Below are positions 24,751 through 37,488 of a stretch of 64,000 nt of DNA, piece after piece; the first letter of the stretch is position 1, and every line of letters starts with the position of its first letter. The notes under the pieces are model-generated. The model was given only the letters and a program-made list of their open reading frames with translations. It was not told the origin of the DNA and ran no database searches. The translations under genes and the position numbers were made by a program. Origin of the DNA: Mortierella sp. BCC40632 (taxonomy: Eukaryota > Mortierellomycota > Mortierellomycetes > Mortierellales > Mortierellaceae); the NCBI GenBank assembly GCA_011634665.1, contig WAEK01000018.1:969501-1033500 (forward strand), in the 5' to 3' direction.

Positions 24751-27700
24751 ACTGTCTGTCGGACATCATGGCCATCTCAGGTGGGAAGGTAAAAAAAGAG
24801 TGTTTGTAGCACCATCAAGGCCTTTCCCTTTTTGCTTTGCACGACTTGGTCCCAATGTCATTTATGCCCCTTCTTTCTAATCGGACCACTTCATTCTCCT
24901 TCGATCCTTGTCCACTTTACGCAGGAGATTGCAATGGCCGCTCAGGAGTATTCCCTGCAAACCGATGCAAAATGTTGCAAGGTACCGCATGATAGCAACA
25001 TTGCCGAATATCCTGACTTTCTCAATCGTTTCATACTTTTACTCAAGAGGCCTGTTCTTACATTCCTCCCTTTACTCTACTCCTCCCTTCTTCCCCCTTT
25101 CCTCCCCTAGATAATGAGTTGCAGTTTTTCCAGGAGGCCAATTTTTCTCCCTCGAGCGCCATATCTGCACCAACGGCTAATGAGCACGATGACCACACCC
25201 AGAAAGGGCCCACCCCAACCGCCAGGCAGGAAGAGACGGTGGCTCAGGATGGAGATCTCCAGAATCATATTACTCCTTCCCATGAATCATTAGAAAACAC
25301 ACAGTTGGTCGAAACTCCTGACAGGACTCCCAATATTCAATCTGAAACTTCCTCAGTACAATCACCTGGAAGTAATCCCTTCCATGATGCTGCAAGCTCT
25401 GGTCTAGTCCCTCGGGTCAGCTACTCGCCACATATACCATCTCCACCAGAACCAGCGGACAGCAGCGAGTCGGACGATGCTGACAATGTTGTTCTCCCAC
25501 GAGATTGGAGTGCCACAGTAAACTCTAAAGGGCGGTTGTACTATTATAATTTAGTTACCAGAGAAGCGTCCTGGAATATGCCTTCCGGGACAATAATTTC
25601 CCATCTCTCTTCTCGGCATCGTTTGGCTGCTACTACCGCTCGTCCGTCACTTGAACGCAATAATGACTATGTTGAAGTTATCTCACGGAGCGAAAGCTTT
25701 GATCAACAGGATGAAGAATCCTTGCCTGAAGGATGGAGTACTGCATATGGTAAGCATTAGTCTCAATTGCTAAATGAACTTGTGTTCCCTGCTTTTTTTT
25801 TTTTTTGTATATATTATTTGTATTGCGAGCCCTCATAGATTAATTGAATCAAATCTCTTTTGAACAAACCCGGTCCATGTAATTTCATCCGCGGTCGTGG
25901 TTCCCTAGATGATAATGGAACACGCTATTTTTTTAACGTTGGGACTGGGGAAACCTCGTGGGATAAGCCTACCTCGCGGTCTGCAGGCCCTTTTGATGAC
26001 TCTATACAACGAGTCGACAGTCCCTCGCCGTCTGAAACTAGCCTTGGCAAGGTAGATATGATACGCTCAATCTCTTTTCACAAATTCGTATCTTCTTTTA
26101 TGTGAATTCTGACCCATGCGCTTTTATTCATGTGACTGATTTCCAGGCAACGCCTACAACGGCTTCAGGGTCGCGCTTATATCCGATACGCCAGTCTTCC
26201 GCAGATGATAATATGCTTCAGAGTCAACTAATGAGTCTCTCCCTGTCGGATGAAGAGCTTCATGCACTGGCAAGTCTTTTTGTTTGTGCAAGAACCATCT
26301 AGTCATGATTGTTTTGATTGACTTCTGTGCTTCACATTAACACAGCATGTAAACCTCCTGGCAACCTTAGGAACTGTATCAATTGCCAACACATTTCATT
26401 CAAAGAAGAGGATCTCTCAGAGTCAAATCTCAAGTTGTGTCAACAAATGCTACGATCAGTTCCTGGAAGGATTACTGGGTAGTCGTCTTTAAAGGTTATC
26501 TCCTCTTTTACCGTGACGACCATGGATCGATCCGACAGGCATATGCCCAAAAAACCGGTTCTTTGACAGATCCTTCCTTCAAGCAGAAGCATGGTGTACC
26601 GACCTCATCCACAATGCCCTCAGCCGTCCCAGCCTTGCAAGTCAAACCCTCGGGAATATTTGACATTGAAAAAGTCAATGTGGAATTTCCAAGCAGAGAC
26701 CAGGCTATGACCAAGAAGAAGAATGTCTTTTATATTACTCCGAGCTCCTCTGTACGACTTTTGATTCAGGACGCCTCAGGTGGCGATGAGAGAGCATGGG
26801 TCAAGGATATTCAGGCGTCTATGGCATACCGCAAGGCTGACGAAAACTCTGGCGTGGAAGAACCTTGTAAGTAAATTTGGCGTAGCTTTTTTTTTTTTTT
26901 TTATCCGCTTTTCTTCTTGAGGCATGGATGCCCGTTTTAATCGAAAGGCTACGCTGTCCTCTAATTATAGACACTATGCAAGTACTCCGACATCGCACTT
27001 CGGCAAGTGCCCTTGGAGAGAGTTCAGGATTGCGGATGAACAAAAAGATTGAAGAAAAAGAGATGAAGACAATGATGAAGAATCCACTCAAGACGGAAAA
27101 AGCCCGTGGGATTCGGAATATGGTTTCCCATGGAATCCACGTCCCTCGACGCAAATCAGGTCAGGATGAGAGGCTTCGGTTACCTGATGAGATGGCTGAT
27201 CAGACAGCCGGTGGCAAACGTGATCACCCACCTCACCGAGCTGAGACGATGCCTGGTCAGCATCCAGGTACCATCTCATCATCATCTCCATCCTCTACTC
27301 CGGGCACAATGTTGGCTAGGCCAGTGCCAATCCCTCAACGACATAGTAGTCGAGAGCAGGCCAAGGATTTGTCATCGCCCTCATCTACCCAAACCAACAC
27401 CTCCCGCAAGGACCATGATTCGGCTCAAAGCTCGGATGGTGTATCAGCTCCTTTAACAGGAAATGATGGGGGTGGAAATTATTCCTCGACAAGCGCTCTT
27501 CAGGGTGCAGCCTTCCAGACCAAATCCAAGCTGACCAACATGAGTCGGAACTTTTTCTCAAAGGACAAGGACCGAGAAAAGGACAAGGAGAAGGAGAAGG
27601 ATAGGAGTAAAGAAAAGAGCAAGGACAAGAGTAAAGACAAGAGGTACAAATCCAAAACCGAGAGTCCTACATCGATCGCATCTACCGAAGCTCCAAGTCA

Positions 27701-28920
27701 TTCTTTAGGTATGTTGACTCTACATGGACAGGTCGAGAGCCATTATTTAATACTGTGCCAAGTGACCCACATGCTTACTCTAAATTTCACTCTTGATAGG
27801 ATCCCAAGTGTTTGGAGGATATCTGACGGTTGAGGAAGGAAGGACGGTTCCCATGGTGGTCGAACTCTGCATAAAGACCATTGAAGCTCGGGGATTGTCA
27901 ACGGCAGGCATCTATCGAGTATCTGGGCATATGTCATCAATTCAGAATCTGAAACGAGCGTTCAACAACATTGCGGACGGATCAGACCTCGCTACTGTTG
28001 AACGATTGGTAGAGAACGAGCCCGATGTAAATACGATCGCCGCCCTGCTGAAGCTTTACTTTAGAGAGCTTCGGGAACCTTTGATCATGTTTGATTTTTA
28101 CCCAAGCTTTATTGTTGCTGCAGGTACGTGCTGATCCTTCTATTACTGCTGTTGAGCTAATAACAGTAATTGTTGATGTTGACTGGCTTATTCATGTGTT
28201 TTACTTTTCGCTTGGTTGAATGAATTAGAAATTCCGGACTACAACGAAAAGCTGTACACGATCAAGTCTTTGGTCCACTCCCTGCCTGAGGCCAACTTCA
28301 ATACTCTGAATTACTTGATGAAACATCTGGGCCGAGTTCAGGATCAATACGCGACCACCAAGATGGATTCTGCTAACCTGGCTATCTGTTTTGCGCCGAA
28401 TTTACTCCGCCAAGAGTTGGATGATCTCTCGAGCATCATTAACACAGGCAAACAGTCCAGTATCATTGACACAATGATTGAGCAACACGAATGGATCTTT
28501 GATCCATACCCTGAGGAGACCGAGGAGGAGGATGCTGGAGAGGAAAATGAGGATCGAACGACGGATGTGGCGCGAGAAAGAGCCTCAGAAGAGAGTATTG
28601 AGAGCTTTAAGACTAGTACATCCCAACCAGCGCTAGCAACCTCTTCAGCTGAACACCACTGGAACCCGTCGCAAGGCCACCATCCTCATCCTCACTCTCA
28701 TCCTCATCCTCACTCTCATCCCCATCCTCATCCTCATCAACCACATCGAGGAGATGGAGCTGGGGTTCATCCACATGATCAAGACTCTGAGGGAAAATCC
28801 TATCATCCAGGACAACAGGGCGGCGGTGAGCAACAGCAGCACCAGTACAATGCACAAATCTATGCTGATGGGACAGCCTCCCTGCCGACTCTTCCGCAAC
28901 CTTCCCATCAGTATCATTAG
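23962..28920 (+). CDS. SH3-WW-WW-PH-RhoGAP GTPase-activating protein
   Basis: Eleven exons: 23962-24018, 24157-24209, 24781-24788, 24925-24981, 25111-25749, 25909-26051, 26147-26269, 26371-26866, 26971-27708, 27800-28123 and 28229-28920; 1109 residues, all phases compatible. Domains are an SH3 (residues 3-57, with ALYDY-like start, EWW and GVFPAN), WW1 (about 185-215), WW2 (about 261-291, split by an intron), PH (about 366-512) and RhoGAP (about 776-970) with the arginine finger in GIYRVSG near residue 807. A Lys/Asp/Glu-rich stretch precedes the RhoGAP domain and the C-terminus is His/Pro-rich. The layout matches human ARHGAP12/ARHGAP27. It should stimulate GTP hydrolysis by a Rho, Rac or Cdc42 GTPase at membranes and so steer actin and polarity. 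The 8-nt third exon supplies the EWWEG part of the SH3 core. Intron 7 uses a GC donor. Confidence 0.92.
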
Positions 28921-30776
28921 TCAGTCGTAGTAACAGTTGCAACAGCAGCCTACCTCATATCAGCATTCAGCATTCTTAACCACCCTACAAACTCATATAG
29001 CTCCATTTATTTATTTTTTCAATACATGCTTTTATCGTGCATATTCTTTTTTTTTTTTTTTTTTTTTTTTTTTTATTATTAGTGCAGATGCGTTTTTGAA
29101 AAATTCAAAACGAAACGCGCCTAATTACATGAATCAGAACTTTTCAGGGAACTTTATCCACAAAAGGAAAATGAAATACATTCCACTGAAGTATAGAACC
29201 CCTGAGGCTGAAAAATATATTTTTTTTATATATATTTTTATATAATACCTCCTTGCCGCCATTTCTTGTTCTCTACGTCTCCTCTAACTTTTCTCTCTTT
29301 CTCTTCAACACTCACACTCATTGTCTACAGGAGTTGGTAATCTCAATGCCTAATCACCCAAGAGACTTTGGAACCCATAGCGAGCAACCCCATGAAGCCT
29401 AAATTCCATACTCTAGACCATGTGGAAAGCCTGCCGTATTTCAACACCGACACCTAGGACTAGTGACCACCTGACATGCCCTGCCTACCGGTAGTGTGTC
29501 AAATAGTCCCTAGAAATGTTACGCGTTAGAGTGACATGAAACATTCGAGTGGCACACCTCGGTGATATCAAGAGGAGAACCACTCCGAGGTGGATACCTC
29601 CCCCCCCCCCACACTTCCTGCCCCTCTCTGCTCGACATCATTGTACCCATCGGAGCGCTCAAGCTGGCCTACAGTTATGATACCATCATTTTTATCATCA
29701 CTAACAATACAGCTATACTCAAGGAGGCAGGTAGTTGGTCACACTCCAACAATGCTGACACCACAGCAGATTCAACAGCAAGAGTAGCAGGCTGAGAGGA
29801 GAGGAGGGGAGAGAAACTTTTGTCCAAAAACCACGATGAGGGTGCAGCTTGGGATCGTTCTTTGACCAATGGACGTCAGTGACAACCTGTTGTATGCTCG
29901 GATCAACTATCGGATTCAAGTGTGTGATCAACGCTCTCAGGCCTTAAACTCCAAACTAAAAAATATATATATATTTACCGTTAGTGGCGCGTGGGAAGTA
30001 AGATGGAAACAACAACGCTCCAGAAGGCAGATTCTTCTGGAATACAAAGTCTTTTGAACTCAGAAACGCGATTGAAAAAAAGAAAAAGAAAAAAGAAAAA
30101 AGAAAAGAAAAGAAAAGAAAGGGCGGTCCATTCGAAAGGCTGAGAATGACGAGCTTTTGCCAAAGGCTCTAAATGTTCCGACTGTAGTCGTTCAAGAACA
30201 CAACTCTCTAGAGCTATTGAATTGTCTTCTACTGTTGTTGAACCTCAGTAGAGCTTAGCGTCAACAGCTAAATTAGCCTTTTTTTTTTTTTTTTTTTTTT
30301 TTTTTCTTGTTTGCTCAATTGTAAAGAGGTCAAAAAAGCATACAATGTCGCGTTCAGTAAGAGAACTATGACGACCTGCCACACAAATCAGAGAAACAGT
30401 GGTTTTCTCTACATCTCTTCAACTCTTCTCTTCTCTTCAGACATTTTACACTCTATCTGGAGTTAGAATAATATACCCAAATATGTTGAAGAAAGGTCCC
30501 TTTTGCATGTGTGGAGCACCTATTCACGATGAGACCAATATCGATAAGGGTATCACCTGAATGACCATTGTTAGCTACTAGGACGACTACCTGGATCGAA
30601 TGACGGTCCTATCCGCCAAAGTCACAAGAAGACCTAGTGGTGGTGGTGGTGGTGGTGGTGGTACGAAAGTTTGAAGTTGCTTCATGTAGTACGGATATGG
30701 TTCTATTAAGTTGGTCGATGACTCGATAGACTTTGGTATTCTACAGGAGAAAGTTTTTCCAAAGTGAGATTGTAGT

Positions 30777-30810
30777 CCTCAGTGGATTGAGTGCCTCAGT
30801 GGATTGAGTG
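30777..30810. repeat. Perfect 17-bp tandem duplication
   Basis: The unit CCTCAGTGGATTGAGTG occurs twice, end to end, with no mismatch. It lies in non-coding DNA. Confidence 0.95.
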
Positions 30811-31765
30811 GAGACTCTCAAGCCCCCCCTCCCAAGGATGTTACCGAAATAGTACAATGCCAACTCAACCCAAGCATATGGCAAAAGCTGCTTGAGACTT
30901 TTATAATTAGACTTTGAGCCATTCTCCTTCCCCTCCCCTTCCCCCCTCCCCTTCCCCTTCCACCCCCACCACCCCTAATTCATGCCTCCAACTATTCACC
31001 TTTTTCTTTTTATCTCCTTTGTATTGACTAAACCTGTGAGAGAAAGTGGTTCTCCCGTCCCATTCCGAAGGGGGATAGAGAGCGAGCGAGTTCAATTATC
31101 CATCCCGCTCCAGGGACATTTCTTCAGGAACAGAGGAATCCCTCTGTCTGACTCTCTCTCCTCTTTTCTTTTCTTTTTTCTTTTTTTTTCTTTTTTTTTT
31201 CCACACATCTCAGTGTCCCAGTGTTTGACTCTTTTTGATTGATCACTACCACTACCACTACCACCTTCTTCCCTCTCCTAGAAACACATTTTGCCACCTC
31301 TCTGGTAAGAAGCCGAAGGGAGAGGGGGGGAGCGGACTAAAATTAGTCATGTATTACGGATTGAGACTACTAATGGATAAGGTAAATATGGAAGAGAGTG
31401 AGGGAGGAAGGAGGAAAGGAGAGAAAGAAAGAAAAGAAAAGAAAAGAAAAAAAGGAGATGCATACATACAGAAAGAAAAAAGAAAAAAGAAAAAAGAAAA
31501 AGAAAAAAAAAGAAATGGTGAGATAGAGAGATAGCAAAGAAAGAGTAGGTGGAAAAAGATTAGATGAAGAGAGCAAGAGTGAATGAAAATGAAAAAAAAA
31601 AAAAAAAAAAGAAAAACGTGGCTGTATAAATCATCGTATTATAGACGGCAAAGAAGAAAAAGAGGAACAGAAAGAATCGTCCTCAAACTCTTGGATCGAC
31701 TCAACTTCTCTCTTTCCCTTGAGAGTAACAAAAGAAAAAGAAAAGAAAAACACCTTGGAAATGAG

Positions 31766-31768
<3 letters not shown>

Positions 31769-31842
<74 letters not shown>
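31769..31842. repeat. (GA)n microsatellite downstream of the zinc-finger gene
   Basis: A perfect GA dinucleotide repeat of about 37 units. It sits 70 bp beyond the stop codon of the zinc-finger gene, in its likely 3' untranslated region. Confidence 0.95.
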
Positions 31843-31846
<4 letters not shown>

Positions 31847-31912
31847 ATTGTTACAAGGTCAATTTACATGGGCCTCTCAGGGTCCCAGTCGCGTTCGTTT
31901 GCTTTCTTTGTT

Positions 31913-34900
31913 TTATCGCCGGCGTACACCTTGGCCATTCTCCTCCTCGTCATCATCCTCATGATCCCACGCATGTATATCCGTCGCAAGACTCTGCATC
32001 GGGTTACACAATTCTGCAATCGAGATACGACGGGGGAGATTCGTCGAGGGGACCGACATGGATGACCCTCCACCAGAGACCATGCCCGCACTTGCACCCA
32101 TTCCTCCAGGACCCGACATGTTCGCCATTGGCGCTGCCACCGTCGAGTTGGACGAAGCATGATGGTAGTACTGGCCCCACTGAGGCGTCGAGGCCGCAGA
32201 CTCATTCGTGTTGTAATCGTCTTGGAAGTCATCCCGGTGTGGAGACCGTGGAGAGGATGGAGCACTTGACAGGTCCTCTCGGTGCATCTGGTTGGATTGA
32301 TGTCGGTACTCGCCATAGTAGGCCCCATAGCCAATACCAGATCCTGCAGCACCCGCCATACCCATAGTTGCTGTCGTTGTCGGGGTGGTGGACGTGGGCG
32401 TGTTGGAGAATGGATGCATCTCTTTATAGGATGAGATTGGATGAGGAAGCGATGCTCGTCTCATCGCACTACTACCACGCAACACTCCCTTATGATATTC
32501 TTCATAGGCAGCCGTCTTGTTAAAAAACGGTTGTTGTTGCGGTTGCTGTGGATGTGGGGGTGAAAACCGACCACTCTGGGGTGGATAGGATCGGCTCTTC
32601 TGGTATGGGTGATGATGTTGCGAATGATGTCGCTGGTGGTGGTGTTGCTGTTGATATTGGTAATGCATATCCCGCCAAATATGCTGAATCATAGCTGGAT
32701 GCAAGATCGATTCTTTCATCCTGACCACCTTTTCTCCATCGTCCTGTTGCATCGATGGCTCATACCCCATACCCCGATCACGTTGCTCTGCCTTGTGATT
32801 CATCTTGGGCCGAGTCGATGCCCGTGGAATCAGTGTCAGCGCCATGGTATGTCTCATCGACAGCTCATGGTATTTGTCCAGGACCGTCTCAAGAACCCAC
32901 AGACTAACACCTGGGTATTGTGTGAATTCACAACAGACCCAGGCAGACTCGGTCTCGAGCTTCATTTCCAATGCTTCTCGAGGACGATAAGCATGTTCTG
33001 GAAGGTAGAACCGGCCAATCCGTGCATTGGATGGATATCTGTTCGAGATAAGCGACTCCTCGGAATCGTTTTCCATCAATGGCTCAAATCCTGCGACTAA
33101 GCTCACGGTTGGGTACCGTGCCGAGATGGTGAGATCTTCCAAGTCCCGAAGATCCGGCTCAGGATCACTTGCAAAGGAATCCACATCAATGTCCAGAACA
33201 AATCGACACGGGCGTCTTGCATGCTCGTGCATCTCGACCTTGGGATCGTCCACATCCATAATGTCTCGCATGTGTCTCTTTTGGTCCGATGAATCAATTT
33301 CCATATCGCCTGCCTTAATGTTACTGTTGTTGTTCTGACTCCAGAGTGGGATCCGGAGGACAGACATTACTGCTGTCATATTGCCAAGGAACTCGGGATT
33401 CCTATACTGTTCACTTGCAAACGATCTTGCTACTTGAGCTTTCATGCTGAGGAATTGATCCACGTCCATCCGATTAATCGCATCCAACACATCCCATTTG
33501 CGGATAGGATAGTAACGATCTTCGAGTTCATGCTCCAACTTGGGAGAGAGCACTGGATCAACCCTGGACTTGTCCCTTTGATCTGGAGGCGACGAGACCC
33601 AACTTCCGGTGGGAGCTGAGCTTGCTTCCTGGTATCCATTACTCTCGTATGGCACGGGTTGCCTCGCGAGTGGATGGATATGAGACGACAAGGTCCGAGG
33701 ACGCGAGATGGGTCGACCATGTTGCGGGTCAAACTGAGCCATGATCGGTGGCAGCACTGATGGTGTCTCCCCAATTCCAGACGAGGACGAGGCTGAGGAT
33801 GAGGGCCGTCTCGGTGGTGAGTTCACCATGGGCAGGGAGGACTGTGAAGTATTGTGATGGCTGTACTCACTCGAGTTGCTCTGGAACTGGCTCGAGTCGC
33901 GTGTGTTGTTCGAAGAGCCCGGGGAGTCTGAGGATGGCATTGGCGTACTGACCTGGGAATACCACTGCATGCCCGACCGTGCATCACGAGAGGGCAGAGG
34001 CTGAACCGTGATGTCGACAGGATCGTTACTAGATCGTTTTGTCTTGTGCTCATACATCAGATCTGGTGTTGACTTTCGATGCTCCAGAAGGCGTTCTTTC
34101 TCCTGTGCAGACAAGTGTTGCACATGGGACAACGACGGGCCCATTCCCGAATGGTGGTAAATATGTCCTCGAAGCTGTCCTGCTGAAGGGCCATACTCGG
34201 AGGTTTCAAGCCTCGAATCAAAGTTGCCGGCACTGCTCGAGTTCATCTTGAGTAGCATTGCCTGAGCCGAGCGGCGGGGTTCGTGCAGCCGATCCTGCTC
34301 TTGTGGCCCCATCTTGTCCACCTGAGGAAGTGGCTGTGGGTGAGGAGTCGTCGGGGTGAACGGTGCCATGCCCAAACCCACAAATTGGCTGCGCGCAAAG
34401 TTAGCGACAGCTGCCCTGGCGGTGGATGGGAGTAGGATCTCGCTCTTTCGCCTTTTCAGCTCCTCAGGTTCGGCCCCCGACATGGTCTGTTGAAGTCCTT
34501 GACTCAGGCTCTCAGGCGCGCCACTAATCGATGCCCTTGGTTGGAGATGCGGCAGGCTCCTCGAGTTGGCTTTGAGCGTGCGATGGGTTGATCCAAGGTA
34601 CGGCTGATTGTCGTTACTATATGGGCCTGGGGCCGCTCGACCATTGGTGGCGATGGCTGCAGGCATGTTCCCGACGGGGCCTTGGACATGTGTCCATGGC
34701 GCAGAGTGCGACTGAATATGTGGAGGCTGGTAGTGCTGGGTAAATGTTGGATGCTGACCTGAGGCTGCCGAGGTAGGGCCATAGGCGACAGGCGGATTCT
34801 GGAGCGAGCGGTAAGAATTGTCATAGCCAAAGACTATTGGGCTACTGCCGCCCCGTGGCCTTCCCGTCATGTGCGGCGTGGTGTGGACAGAGGAGGAACG

Positions 34901-37434
34901 AGCGCTGGACGCTGAGTCGCGCTTGGAGCGGTCTCCGTGCGTCTGTGTGTGTTGGATCATGTTGTCATAGCGACTGAAGCTTCGATGGCAGCCTTCGCTG
35001 ATGCATTTGTACGGCTTCTCCCCCGTATGTTTTCTTGATAAGGCAGGGGACACAAAAATCAGGGCAGAGTAAGACAAGGCAAAATAAAGCAGGGCGAGGC
35101 AGGGCGAGGCCAGAGGAGAGGCGGGAAGCAAAGATCGCGCAAAGGTATGCGAACAGTGTGGAGTATGTGCGTATTCATGTGTGAAAGTGTTTGTGTGTGA
35201 TTTTGTGGAAGCAATAGATGCCAGAGCAGAGAAAAGGTGGAAAAAGGAAAAAAAAAAAAAAAAAAAAGGCAAAGGCAGAGGCAGAGGCAGAGGCAAAGGT
35301 GCAAAGGCAAAGGCAGGGGTAGGGGGGAGGGGAGGCAAAAGAAAGAGGAAAACAAAAAAAAAATAGAGTCTTGTCAGCAATGAGCTGTGTACAAACACAA
35401 ACCTGCATTTGGTCCGCTGGGCAAAGAGAAACAGAGAAGATGACTCTTGATGTGCCTTACCTTTCATGTCGGGCGAGATGTTCGCTTCGAGTGAACATCA
35501 TATTGCAGCCAGGATAGCCCGTGCACTGGAATACCTTTTGCGAGCCCGTGCCGCCCGCTCCGCGTCCCGATCCCTTGCCGGTCGCTTTTCTCGTCGCTGT
35601 GCCATGTGTCTCGGACATCTTTCGCTGAGTCGCTGAGCCTGGGACTGTCGACGCAGCAGAGACAGAGACAGAGACGACGGAGGAAGAAGAGATGGCTGGG
35701 GCAAGTACTATAGGAGCGATAGGAGCGGTGGTGGTGACAATAGTCGGCCCTGAGGCCATAGGGGGCGCGGTCGAGGAGACAGGAGTGGGGATGGAAGGAA
35801 TGGGCTGGTTGGGCCAAGGAGAGGCGTCGACACCGTCGTCGGGACGTGAAGACTCGATGCTGCTCACGCTGCTAGCACAGCTGTTGCGCTTGTTCTTGTT
35901 GGGGAGGAGAAAACCTGCGGCAAAGCTCCGACGCTTGCTGCCAAGCAAAGGTAGTGTGTCTTTGATTCGGGAATGGGTTACAGCCTCGTGAGGTGTCTGG
36001 CCGTGAGGGTCGTGGATGAGCGAGTAGTGCTGGGGGTGGGAGGGAGGATGAGCGTGGGTCAAAGCAGAGGACGATGGTCTATTTGTTGCAGGCGGAGCAT
36101 CGGGTGTTTCGCCGTCGGGAAAGGCTGCGTGGCCTGTGGATGAGGAAGAGGAAGAGGAAGAAGGGGAGTGTGGACGGACGGGCGCCCGGGCCAGCATGGT
36201 GCTCTTGTTATATATCTCGGGGAGGGGCAATTGGCTCTGCGGCGGCTGTTCCTGGTGAAAGGAGGAGGAAGATGGCATCAATGTCGGGTGCGAAGAGACT
36301 GGCGGCGAGTGTGGAGAGCGAGTCTTGGACAGAGAATGAGGGTGAGGACGAGGGTGAAGGTGCGGATGGGGATGCAAAGGCTGCGAGGAAGGAGGAGAAG
36401 GAAGACGAGGGTGAGAAGGATGGTCAGCAACAGGAGAGCGAAGATGATGCGGGGGGAGGTGCTGCTGAGGACGAGGAAGTAATTCGCTAAAGCTGCTTCT
36501 GATACTGCTTCTGTAGTAGCCGTCGTAGCTGCTGCTGCTGGGGCTGGAATGAACCTCGCTGTCTTTGGTATGGCCGTGGCCAGAGTCAAGGCTGCTATTC
36601 TTGCAGCCAGTGCTGTTAATGTAGCTGGTAAAGGGATGCATTGGTTCACCTCCTGATGACCCTGCTTCTCGTGTTCCTGCTCCTGCTGCTGCAGCCTCAC
36701 TGGCATAATATGCGTCTGCCCTCATGATGCCACTATGCTCCCCTGGCAATGCGGATGCTGGCGAGGATGATGTAGGGAGCTCCTGATCCTGAGCTCTTAT
36801 CGTCACCTCTGCCTGCGTGGAACATTGTCGTCGCTGATGGCTATCCTTGGATGATCCTGTATCTGCCCCCAGAGAGCTAGTGTTCTCGATACCTACCAGA
36901 GTGTGGCTACCGTGCACTGCAGGTGCGTCTTCTCTGAAGGGTGACAAGGGCATTGACGGGACAGTGTCTATGGCAACGCCGAAAATGGATTATTCGACAA
37001 TGTAAAGAAGGCGGGAGAGTGTGTGAGAGGGAGAAAGAAAGAAAAAAGAAAGAACGCGTGGAATGCCAGAAAAAAAAATGTCAACAAGGAAGGAACGAAC
37101 AATGAAAGCGAGCGGGGGCGAGCGATTCAGTAAATGTGTTGAAACCCCAATGTGAAAGAGACGAGCAGGAAATCACATACTCTTTCACGCATGCTTTCTC
37201 TTTCACGCACACACGCACACGCCAAAAAAAAAAAAAAAAAAAAACAAACCGAGGATACGAACAAACAAAGAGGATAGAAAAAAAAAAAAAAAAAAAAAAG
37301 GAGAGAGAGAGAGAGAGAGAGAGACCGCAAAAGCAAAAGAGGAAGCGAGGTGGATAGAGGGATAGAGGAGAGGGAGGGAGGATGGAGGGAGGAGCAAGGG
37401 AACACAGACGAACAAGGAAGACAGGCAGATCTAA

Positions 37435-37488
<54 letters not shown>

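Larger units (their letters stand above)
28921..31912. other. Convergent intergenic region, 3 kb, no gene seen
   Basis: This lies between the 3' ends of the RhoGAP gene (+) and the zinc-finger gene (-). It contains T-runs (29049-29074, 30280-30305), a (GGT)n run at 30638-30661, a 17-bp tandem duplication at 30777-30810, mixed A/G runs at 31420-31520 and a long GA repeat. An 8-bp stem (29555-29562 with 29585-29592) may form a weak hairpin. I found no open frame with family features and no tRNA. Confidence 0.5.

Noticed and set aside
29555..29592. Hairpin (8-bp stem, 22-nt loop) as an RNA gene
   Set aside because: A single short stem with a large loop in non-conserved DNA is too weak to support an RNA gene or terminator.
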